From contig CM057141.1 of NCBI GenBank assembly GCA_029964075.1, positions 2,356,001 through 2,420,000 on the forward strand: a stretch of 64,000 nucleotides of DNA, in the 5' to 3' direction. The notes under the pieces were generated by a model. The model was not told the DNA's origin. It ran no database searches and was given only the letters and a program-made list of their open reading frames with translations. Origin of the DNA: Patiria pectinifera (taxonomy: Eukaryota > Echinodermata > Asteroidea > Valvatida > Asterinidae). Shown here piece by piece: positions 1 to 11,500 of the stretch. The position numbers were made by a program, and so were the translations under genes. How positions within the stretch are numbered: position 1 is the first letter of the stretch; every line of letters begins with the position of its first letter.

Positions 1-187
1 TGCCTCTCGGAGTAAAATATCATCCTATCCCTAACCTTCCCAAACAGCTGGATGGTTTAGAATTGCGGTTGCCACGACTTTAAAAAAAACTGTAATTAGG
101 TCCTCAATTACATGTAATTATACTCTGCCGCCTCCCAGACTTTGTACAGGTCGGCATTCAGTTGAGACTGAGCACTATTATACAGCG

Positions 188-650
188 TCGCCGCGGAAAC
201 ACATGCCGCCGTTATTTTTATATCATTTTAAAGCTTCGAATCTTAACTTAATCCCTGGTAAGTATCGGCTTGATCTTTAAAAGGGTTTGGAAATGATGTA
301 TGTTGAAGTAAAGGCATTTCGAAAACAAACTCAACCTTTTTCAAGGGAAATCAATCATGCGCATATTTTCTAATGTGGAAATGGTTCATCATGTTCATGA
401 TTCACGTGCAAATGTATACCTATTCAAAAAGCGCGCTCAACGTGTGACTCGAGTTTGCATCTGGTGTACCGCATCATCGATTTTCCTTGAAATCTGTTGA
501 GTTTGTTTTCGACTTGCCTTTATTTGAACACAAATAGTTTTAAAACTCTTTTAAATATCAAACCAATACTCACCAGGGATAAAGTGCAGATTCCAAGCGT
601 TAAAATGGTATAAGAATGATGACGGTACGTGTTTCCGCGCCCACGCTGGA
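188..650. repeat. Long imperfect inverted repeat at the left edge
   Basis: Arms 188-375 and 470-650 are inverted copies at roughly three-quarters identity. Both contain TCCCTGG-TRAGTAT, TTTAAAAG-G-TTT and TCGAAAACAAACTCAAC. The loop is about 95 bases. Short outer matches (GCCTCTCGGA at 3 and its complement near 824-833) suggest an element spanning about 1-835. Type not recognised. Confidence 0.6.
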
Positions 651-835
651 GCCTCGCAAAAAGATAGGACTGGTACCAAATACCCTGTGAAATTATTCTG
701 CCTGAAATGGTATCATTCAGTAGAAAACTGTCATCTGAAGGTGGTTTAAGAAAGTGTGCCCTCGGGCACAGTGGTAAAGGGTGGATCTGGGTTTTTTTCG
801 CAAGGCAACACAAAATTAAAGTAATCCGAGAGGCG

Positions 836-2107
836 TGTAGTCTATGGAATAGCTGCTAAATTATTGTATGCACACAAAGCGTCTATGATATGCGTGTAGG
901 GGTGCGTCTTGATCTCGAAGTTCTGACCATTCAGCGGGGGCCTTCTATCGGGTCTTATATAGCCAATTGACCAATTAACAGCTTAGGTCGAATATTTTAC
1001 TAGAAATGACGTCACAATTTTTAAAGTCAACTCCGATTGGCTGGCGCGCGGGCCCGGGGTCGCATAAAATTTGCATGCACACATCGGACGTTATTGCGGA
1101 GCGTGCGGGCTCCGTTGAACAACGGATGATATAGGGGGTGCAGATGGCCATAATAAGGTTGGCTTTTCAGTTTCATTAAAATTAAACACATATGATACAG
1201 GTTGAAAAGTCTTCCGGGAAAAATTTGTTGAACAATACGGACGGTACATCTTTGACTTTAGTGGACGGGCAATGAATGTTTATTGTGATGGGAGCTGATC
1301 CGTCTGTTGTCGATGTCAGCGCGGACGCCAGGTTGAGATACAAAGAGCAATCAATATTTAAACAATCGAATTGTGCCTGCAATATCTCTCGGGAATATAT
1401 TTCAATTAAAGATGTATAAGCCCTACCCCGTGCTCTTCCAAAATTGATTTTTCAATTCGTTTGTTTTGTCTGCCAGTCAATAATTCGAAATAATATAATT
1501 CAATATCTAAACGAGCTATAGAAACAAGTATAGGCTACAATTTTTATTCGGGGACAAATAAAGTGTGTGTATGGGGGGGGGAGGGGGAATGATATGATAT
1601 CACTTTAAAAAAGTGTGGGGGGACTCCCCCCGTCCCCCACCGATCGACTCCCGGCCCCAGACTGACCATTACATCAGTCCACCTTTAATACTGTCAGTTG
1701 TCAGAGCAACATGTAAAACTATATGTCGTAGATCAAAGTTGTCCCTCTAAATGAGAAGGCTAAACAATTTCGCCATATTCCTCAGACGAGAAGTATTTTT
1801 TTTCTGAATCCAGTTGCATCACAGCCGTAAGATGCCGTTCTATGCTATACGGTCTGTTCAACTTAATTCTTTTACTGGTCACCAGAGAAATTAACTGGTC
1901 TCAGCATACAAGCTCAAGTAAATCATCGTCTTCATTCACCTCATTGTTACCATTCTGGCCTCAACCAACATTCTGCGGCTTAATTTGAATTATCTAGTCC
2001 CCCAAAAATCTTGCTAGTTATTATATTATACATTGTGTACAGTGTGTTAGGTATACTTCCTCAAAACACGCGACTTTTACAATTTTATTTTACTTTGTTG
2101 GTTTTGA
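836..2107. other. Upstream region without a convincing gene
   Basis: Apart from the promoter-like patch at 1025-1110 and a G/C-rich hairpin-like stretch at 1572-1660 (GTGTGGGGGG paired with C-runs), I see no supported feature. A minus-strand open stretch at 1182-1382 has no recognisable similarity. Confidence 0.4.
1025..1110 (+). promoter_or_regulatory. Possible promoter-like GC-rich patch upstream of gene 1
   Basis: A short CpG-rich block holds an inverted CCAAT box (GATTGGCT), a TATA-like CATAAAATT and an octamer ATTTGCAT within about 50 bases. It could serve gene 1, about 1 kb before the lectin exon, if a signal-peptide exon lies between. No transcript evidence. Confidence 0.2.
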
Positions 2108-2516
2108 ATGATTGGAAACATTTTTCTATGGCTTATTTATTTCCTAGAAATCCCATGCAATTCATCGGAGATAAGTTTTGAGAAATCGTGCTACATGATT
2201 TACGGAGGGCAGATGAGAAACCACTCAGGAGCTAGGCATTGGTGTGCCAGTCGGGGTTACCATCTACCCGTAATTACCAGTGACGAGGAGGTGAATTTTG
2301 TACAGCCGCCGGCGCCAATCGTGCCAGCTAAGTTGTGGACTGATGGGAGGAAACAAAACAACGCATGGAAGTGGGGCGATGGAAAAAGCATCACATGGGA
2401 TGTGCTAGGAGACGGAGGAGGTGGAGATAAGACATGTCTTTTGTTCCAGTCGTCTGGAAGTAATCATTTTCATGCTAAAAGATGTGATGAAACTCATGCA
2501 GTTGTGTGTGAAAGGC
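2108..2516 (+). CDS. Gene 1 exon: C-type lectin domain
   Basis: The exon encodes a C-type lectin-like domain. Visible marks are paired cysteines near the start (EKSCYMIY), ARHWCASRGYHL, a WKWGDG core, TCLLF and the closing VVCER. No EPN/QPD plus WND calcium-sugar motif is evident, so sugar binding is uncertain. The donor is GTAAGT at 2517 (phase 1). Two starts are possible. ATG 2108 follows an in-frame TGA and gives a short hydrophobic leader (IFLWLIYFL). Alternatively a pyrimidine-rich acceptor ending at 2147 opens a phase 1-1 exon (2148-2516), which would match the rest of the ectodomain and imply a signal-peptide exon upstream. I slightly favour the second reading. Confidence 0.85.
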
Positions 2517-5500
2517 GTAAGTAGTACACACAGTGTTGAAATATGCTTTCGTAAAACGCCCACTGCGGGTTATTAATTCTGAACACGGGATCCATGGACC
2601 AATCGGCATTATCCTCAAATAAACTCTGCTGTACGTTCTAAATTATATCATAAAAACCAAGCGTGGGCCTATTTGCATTGGTAAAATGACGGTAGTCATG
2701 CTAACCCATACATATTACATGTCCTGATTGATTCAACCAAACTGACGTTTTTGGATCACACTTGAATATTTTTTTTTTTCGTTAATGGTTACAATTAATT
2801 ATTGTAGCTTTGAAAAGCAGGGAAGTGCCTTATGATATTTTGTAATTGTGGTGAAAATAGAGTAAAACTAGAGAGAAATTTTGTGGATACACCTTGTCAA
2901 GTAAGAAAACTCTGTAAGTCCGATGATCGGTTCTGAGAAGAACCTATAGCGGAATAAAGTTAATTTCTTTTTGCAGAATGATGCCACGATCATCATCTAA
3001 AGATACTTAGTATAGAAAAACTGTTATTTTCTTCGAAATTACACTTCTTTCCTTTCAGAGTTGGAGCTGGAGTAATGAACAAAAAGATGCGGTTGTCTTG
3101 CATAATTAATCAGCGAATCTGCACAAATATTATACCAGGCTTTGGCTGCCATGGTCTTTACATAGACTACCCTATTATAATCCCCACCCCCTAAACCTGC
3201 CCTTTGGCAGCACTATTCCTGAATTGCGCTACTGCAACCTATTTTGACTTCAACTTATTTCACTGAATTAGCGCCAACAACCACTCCTGATTGGCAAACA
3301 ATGCAATACACACCTTCACGACCGAGCACAACCAGTGGAGAAACTATCCCGACCACTACTGATTCTACAACAGCTGTCAAAGTCATTGCTTCAACATCAG
3401 TTCAAACAACCACAACAGAGGAAGCAACAACAACATCAGTTGAAACAACCACAACAGAGGAAGCAACAACAGCCAACGTAGAGACTACAGAATATGAAAC
3501 AGCGGAGTTATCATCAAGCACTGAGACCACTTCAGGTATTGAAATAAACATAATTTGGGGATTTAGGTGTTAAGGGTACAAAGGATCATTTGCTTTTTTG
3601 TGCATTTGTCTTCCAAGTTGCTTTGAAATATTAAACAAAATTGCTCAAAATCTGAAGAAGGTTTAATAACAACTAACCTGTTGAAGTTTCAGCTCGGTAA
3701 ATACTGTACAGTCATTTGGAGGAACAACAAATCATCACTTGCGTGTCATGTCTGTCATGTGCGTTTGTTGTTCTTTATGTCTATGGTTTGTTGTGTAAAA
3801 TATGTCTGTTTGCGCCCTCTTGTGACCAACTTAACTTTTTTTTGCTGGTTGCGTGCTGTGTTTAAGCTTTGCTAAACTATAGAGTGCATTCTGGGCGCGC
3901 ATAGTCCTGTAGTTTTCCTGTGGGGCAGAGGTGAGGCTACAGGTTGATTTCGTTGCGACAACACCAACAATTCGACGACAGTGCACTCACAAATATTACA
4001 ATTTTGGGGCGAGGTTCCCAATCAGCGACAACGACCGGCATGACCAATCCCTGGCAATTGCCGCTGTCTCTGGCGGCGTTCTTCGTCATTGATATTTTGG
4101 TATGCCCATAGATCAGCCCAAGTGGTGAGTAAATGATACTTCAATATCAGTGCGATATATTTGTTTTATTATGCCACAATCTTTTTATGCCAAAATTTGA
4201 AAGTCTTACGTGCTCTGATTTTGTACCTTCAGATTTAGTAAGGCCGTTATAAAATCCGCCACGGCGATTTAGTCCATTTTAATTGCAGTCATTGCAATAA
4301 ATATCGCGATGTAAGTTTGACAAAATAATAGCTGTTAACTTACGTCAAATTTTGTCGAGACATTTGTGAACCACTGATTCTCTGATCATAGTGGCAATGA
4401 AGGATTGTTTGTCGATTTTGTTGTAAATAATTATTCAAACAAATTTCCACATCTTTTTGGAAGGCACTGGAAAAGAACTATGTTCACAATGTGACTTTTC
4501 CAACATATGTTTCAACTTGTCCTTTTGCTAATTTTCCTTTGATTCACATGTGGCCTACTTTTGTTCCAATGAGCAATAAATTTCTTCTTTTTTTATTCAC
4601 CCTGTATATATCTCACTCTGCATTGCGTTGGGATTGCGGTATATGGACACACTTTTTTTAAAATTGTTTTTTATTTATTCATATTCCCTATCAGCCAATG
4701 TCACGAGATCAGTAATTTTGCACCTCACCACAAGTAAAATCATGGGGAGGGATCAACGGAGTTTTCACTTTTATTTTTGGTCATATTTTTCCCCCTTCTT
4801 TCAGAGCTGTATCCAGATGCTGACTATTTTGCTCTTCAGGAAGTGCCATTGGGGGACTTGTTCAACAGTGAGTATAGTGTTTAAGAATTATTTGTTTAAG
4901 ATTACACTTTACACTTCATTGAAAATTTAAAAAAAAACGGGTTAGACACATATTGATGGGTGCTTAGCTAGTTGATTCAGATTGAGTTGTGTTTCTGAGC
5001 TTAAAATGTAATTTTGAGAGCTCGTCAAATTTTTATTGAAAAAAGGGTTTGAGACCAAAGTATTTTAATAATTCTGTAACCTGAGCAGCTTTAAATTCAG
5101 CATAATCATAATTCATAAATACCTGAGACAGTTTACCCATTCTTATCAGTCAAGAGCCCGTCATTTTTTTTTGGGGGGGGGGTTTAAAACCGCCGATAAA
5201 AACACCACTGCCTTCTGTGCCACATCACACAGTATGCACCTTGCGCATTCCAATTTCCAGTTAAGGATATTTTTAGCACTGGCAAGGAACATGCCATATA
5301 TGGCAGGAGGGGTGTAAACTTGTTGAACTTTAAATCATTGCAAATCTGTGAATTTCTGACTTGTTTCGACTTTTAGACCTTCTCTTGCCAGGACCCTAGC
5401 TGGTTTTAAACGTACTTGTTTAAAACCGGCCTTGCTCATATTTATTTTCTTACTTTACTAGTTCACGCCGGGATTATTTTGGCAAAATTGGAACGAGGCG

Positions 5501-8500
5501 CGGGATATATCTTCACTCGACCTCAAGCCAGGCGGGTTGAAGCATTCACCCCCAGACATGGCAGCACACTCATATTTCCGAGTAGGTTGCTGACATGTTG
5601 CCAGCCCCGCTCCCTGTGTTTTTATTTGTCATCTGTTCCTAATACCACAAAAATGTTGCTTGTACAAAAGGCCTTCAGCGCAAACTGGTAAAAGATGTCT
5701 CCAGTGTCTAAAATGTTTTCAGTGAGTAAATCTATGCGCTTTAATATTTTTTACCTATAGCACCAGATGAAAACCCAAGAGAAAACCCCTTCTACCTACT
5801 GGCGTCATACTACAGCACCCTGGAAACTAAATTTGCAGACAAACTCCAAGCATCCGGTACTGCCGAGGTGATCCAAGGAAGGGGAGGGGTTGGTCTGTAC
5901 TACAGACTGACTGGTGCCCACTCCTGGCTAAACCCTGTGTATGAATCCTCAGGTAAGGTTGTTTACCAGCCACAAATTGAAAGTTGGTATCAAATATAAT
6001 TTGATGTATTTTCCTCAACATTGTTAATTACCTGTGATGATTAACTCAAAGGAAGATTGCATGAACATAGGTCCCTTTCTTTATAATCAGGTTTCCTTTA
6101 AACATTTTGTAATATAAATGGATTTAGGATTTATTTTGTTAAAACGTGTAAATGACACATCCTTACTGTAGAGAACATCCTTCTATCATTCTTGTCTTAG
6201 TTGTGACCTGTGTGGAGCAGGGGCTGGCCGGGTGTGACCGTGGCTTTGCCCTGTCCCTGTGGGTGCTCCTTGAACAAGAGGCTCTGGAGATGGGAGAGAC
6301 GGTCCTCTTCTACGCTGGTTCCAACATTGATGAGGCGGAGTTGCCTCATCTGGGTATCCTCATAGATGCCAACAAATGGATGAAATTCCAAGGTAAGGCC
6401 AAAAAAAAAAAATAAGTCGGTCTCTGGTCAGCGCGCGCGTCGATTTTAATCATGCGCGTCAATCTTTTTTTTTTTCCAAAATGTTCCGTGGTAGCTCCAA
6501 CAGCGCCCTCTATTTTTTGCACCTCCTCAATTTTTTTTACCAAAGAGCACCAAGGAATGGGAAATTGCACCAAGGCAAATGATCGAAAGCACCAAGGCAA
6601 ATTATGGAGGACACCAATGTACATGAGGATACCAAAAAAGCAAAATAGTACCCCACCTTGTCTGTACAATCCAAGCTTGAAGAAAAAAAAGAAAAAAAGC
6701 GAAGAAAAAAAAAAGCCGCGTGGCCGCGTCAATTCTGGAACTTTGGTCTGACCGGAGACCAAATATTTATTTTTTTTTGGCCTAAGATACAGTTTACATT
6801 TGACGGCTTGGTCTAAGAAAAGTGACCTAAAGTGATGACAAGATTTTGATTAAATATTGTATCGTGCGCAGCTGGAACATGCCATGTGCACATGATAAGT
6901 GCATACGTGACCCTGTGTGTTGACAAGTTGCTCACTGTGGTGTGTACATAATGGCATGGCCAATCGCTTCAGTCCACTGCAGACTGCCAAGCTGAAGACA
7001 AGTAACTTGTGTGCACTATAGACTATTACAAATTTTACTACATACCCGTGTCATTCTGAAGACAAATGTGAGTTAATCATATTTGGCAATCACTATTCAA
7101 AGTGTTCCTCTGTAGTTCAACCCTTAAAGGACCAGTGGGAAATCCCCTGTGCATTATCATTGCCGGAAGAATTTTTTGACTAATGTCGTGTAGATATTTT
7201 GACGTCATTTAATAAAATCTGAGGATTTACTGCTTCCAACAGTAAATGATGGCAATCGTGTATGGACGGTCACAGTCCCACCAAGCAGCCTGCCACTAAG
7301 CTCATGGTGCAACCTTGGGATGACTTGGCGACCTGCCTCCGACCTCCATGCCTACGTCAATAGCTACAAGGTGGGCACCCTGGACGTGGTCCCATTACAG
7401 CGGCAACCAACGACTGTGCCACCACCACCATCATCACCGTGGGTCGTGACCCTGGGTAGTAGGGGTCAAAGGTCAACCACGTCACCAATGGCAGTGTCCG
7501 ATCTTGTCATCTGGGACCGATTGTTGTACGATTTTGAGCACCATCGATTTTTAGGCGTAACAGGTATGAATAAAATCCTTCCTTTCCTTGCACTTTCCTG
7601 CTCTGATTTTTATGTAATATGTGAGGTGTTCTGACAAAAGAGATGGAACTGGGAACAGGAGATAGTGCAGAAAAATGCAAACAACCGAATGGGGATTTTT
7701 TTTTTGATTTTCAGATTTGTGAACATTTGTAATCTTTGATATGTCTACTACAAATTTTTTATAGCAATAGTATAAAAATCCTAAGAATCCTGTTAAGGAA
7801 GAAACAATTGGCATCTTTCATTTTCACGAATACAAAACTTGAAACTGTAAAGACCTTTTTCTCAGTATTTACTCAAATTTTGATATGTCGATAAATGCAA
7901 ACCTTTGAATGGCCATAACTTGTCAACGGAATTCCCGATTGGAGTTCAACAAACAGTTGTAAAGAGAATTTTATTATCTTTCCCAATATCTGGAAACCCC
8001 CCAGCTTGACCTCTGCCCATTTCTGTCTCGATCATTTTGCGAGAACGCCTCACATAGCAAAGCATAGCATAATGTTTTGACAATCGGTAACTGTGCATAG
8101 AGAGAGTAAAGTTACTAAGTTACAGAGAGAGAGTCAGGAGGGATTCCAACATATTAGTGACCAATAAAAATGGTTTGTGTACAGGATCCTTTTTGCGGCT
8201 CAGAAAAATTAAAGGTACACTCCATCATTTGCATTTACCTGTGTAAATTACGCAGCTGATGAACTTCAAGTCCTCCACGGAGCAGACTACCTATGGACGA
8301 CAGACGGCTACCTCAGGCGAGACCAAGTCGCCCTCCAGTCCCAGCCTGGGATTGCAGCAACAGGGCCTATTGCCTACTCGTCAATGCCTGCCCAAGCCCC
8401 TGGACGAGATGACAAAGGATGGACCATGATGGTGGACGGGTTTTCAGATCAGTGGCTTGCACTGGGTAAGAGGAAATCGTTTGAAACGTTATGTTTCCCT

Positions 8501-11500
8501 TCAATCACACCGCGGTATTATTTGGTTTTATTTCGCTGTGCTTCCTTAATAAAAATTGTGTGGTGAAGCGAAGGAGATGGTTTTACGACCGAGTTTGCAA
8601 CTCTTGAAAAGTGCGACTCCTTGCACATGTGACCCCCTCAGCAGTTACAAAGAGTTGGGGGAGATGATTCAGCGGACATTTGAACATATTGCCAACGGTG
8701 CCTGATATGCCAGGGCTGTGGCATAACTGGGGGTGTGGCAGGTTGTGACATCCCTACATTGTAATCATAATGTCCTGTTGTCAAAGTTGAGTATCTGTCC
8801 TCAATTTTTAACCAACGATTCTAGCACCACCTTTGGTCACTTAATGGCCAAGGTATTCTGCTTTGAATAGTGCCCCTCATAGTAAAACGATGTCCAAACA
8901 CCCCCCCCCCTCCCACTTTATTATTTTCCTTGGCTACCTTCCATCTGTCGGCAAGTTTGTTGTCTCACCCTCCCCCCCATTCAAATTTGTTTGGCATGGT
9001 AACACCCCTGCCTGACACTCGGGGTGAAAATGAAACAAAATTTCTACCAAAAGTCATAAGAATAAATTTTTAATGTCATTTGATGACTTGATTAAATCTC
9101 TTGTATTTTTCTCCTCAAACTTTTATTCTTTTACCAGGTGATTTCATGGATACGTGTGTCAGTGACCCATCGCTCTGTCCCGATGGAATCACCGTTGCAT
9201 TGTGGGTCCGAGTCCACAGGCCAGTCAGTGTGGGCGACACCTCCTTTGCATTCATCTTCAGTACCGGGGGTCAGTCATCGCGGGGTTGCGCTCTCTACCA
9301 ACGTGGAGGAAACAGACTGAGGGCAACAGTAGCAGATGGCAGACGGGAGTGGATTATGGAGGTCAAGTTTGTTCCCAATGATGGTAAGTCCTACTCACTG
9401 ATTTCACTAGGGGTGGGGGAGAGGTGGGGTGGGGATGGGTAGGGTGACGGGTGGGAGGGGGCAGGTGGGGGCATGTTGGAGGATGGAGTGGGGGTGTCCC
9501 TGCTCATTTTTTTTTGTCGTCAGCAAAATCATAGTCCTGTCGGCAAAATCAAGTGTATGTCAGCAAATATGCTGCAAAGAATATCGCCACCTATTGTCCG
9601 GTAATATCAAAAAATTTCCAAAATTTGTTGTTGCACTCCTCCCCCATTCAAATTGGTCAGGTAATGACGCCCCTAGAATTGTCAAACTTAGTTATTGGTG
9701 GATGGTCATTCCGCGCATGGCTTTTCATAATCATGTTGCATCCAACAAAACAAATCTTAGGGATCAAGTTTCTAAACATGTAAGCAAAAGCATATCCAGC
9801 ACTTTTTTGGATCTCTCAAATGTAACTAATTTCAATGCTAACCAGTTAGTTAGTATGTGTGTGGCATGTCCGGTGTGCAGAATAGCTATTTTTACATCCC
9901 AGATGCATTGGAACATCGATCAAAGAAATAAGTACATTCAGTTAATCAATATTTATTAGTTATTCTTAGAGAACACACAGCAAAACACTTCTAAACACAT
10001 TGCCTTCACTTTTGGCAGAGTTTCTCAGCCGCTATTGAACACTTATTGTGGCCAATTAGTGAAGTGGGCAAAGGGTCAGAACAAATTATCAAAGTTGAAA
10101 CAAAAGATACATTTTATTAGGCCGAGTAAAAAAAAAAAATAGTTTCTCGTCCGGGGTTTTTGAAAAAAGGGAGGAAGCGGGGCTTTTTATTTTTTATTTT
10201 TTATTTTTTTCAAGATAAACGCCTTTTCAAAAATTTCCTGCAATCGTTGGTGTTCCACTGTTCAAAGACACTTTTAAAGATGAAAGACAAGTTAGACAAG
10301 AGAACTGAACATATTTACAGTGTCATTTAGAGTTGTATTGGTATTGGTATTTATTTTCCGATGAATTTGTAGACTTTTTCGGTGTTTTTCTACTCCATTT
10401 TTCAAAAATAAAAAATAATAAAAAAATCCAGGCGGCCTCCAAAAAGGAAGCAGGCGGGGACGAGAAACTTGTTGTTTTTTTTTACCTCGCCTTAGGAAGG
10501 CATACCCTTAACTAACTCTGAACACTTACCACTAAGAATGTGACAGGTTTTTCCCTACCATTTCATTATTTTAGACCTCTGGGTTCACCTTGCCATTTCG
10601 TGGCGGCAGTCGTCAGGCTTGATCCTGTACATCGATGGTAACACCCACGGCAGGGACCGCACGGGACACGTGCGCCTCCGACATCACGACCTGGACAGTC
10701 GGTTACTGGTAGGACGCCGGAACGACTACCTGGCCGGCTTTGCCAACGTGACCTTTGAACAGCTGGCCATCTGGGAGCATTACATAGAACCATGGGCAGC
10801 AAGGAGGGAAATGGGTCTCGTAGGTAATTTATTGTGCGTGTATCTGAAAGTCCACGTATTAGACCTTTCTCAGGGTACACCATCTTGAAAATCGTAGCGA
10901 GGTAAATAACACAAACAAACATGGCGGCGTAAATAGTGTGTGCGGTGAACGAGTGACTCTCGCAAAGTTACAGCAGTTCGGCCACTGTTTTAGGCTTTAT
11001 ATTCTAAGATCTTTCTGCAAAATGCAATGAGATAAGTGTAACCGGGGAGAGTGGGATTTATTAGTTTTTAAAATGTGGCACTCTCCTTTCAACCGAGTGG
11101 TTCCACTAAAAAAATGATTTGGGTAGAGCGAATGTTTCTGTAGTCTCAATAGTATGAAATGTTTTATTTATAGTACAAATATGAGACAATTTATATACAA
11201 ATGATCAGGTACAATATTTACAAAAAGAATTATAATAGGAACTTTGGTGAGTATATAAAAACAGAACTTTGTTGGGTATATAAAAACGACAGTCAAATAG
11301 GGAAATGGGCTAATGAAGTCGCTCCAAGGATATTATCACTTGGGAGGATCTACGTTCATGCCTACTCCGTGTCCGATGGTAAAATCGAAGTTCAGCAGTG
11401 AAAATAGATGAAACTATTCTACTGCTATAGGGAGCCTCTCTCAAAATTGCAGTTATAAGTGGAAAGTGCAAGAGATAAAAGATGGTCTGCACGCAACAAG

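Noticed and set aside
1182..1382. Minus-strand open frame of 66 residues upstream of gene 1
   Set aside because: No splice borders, no recognisable domain, and length expected by chance.
6346..6762. Minus-strand open frame of 138 residues (and its twin at 52132-52368)
   Set aside because: It lies almost entirely within the two copies of the Harbinger-like MITE and is low-complexity Phe/Lys at the edges. It is shared only because the element is shared, and has no transposase motif.
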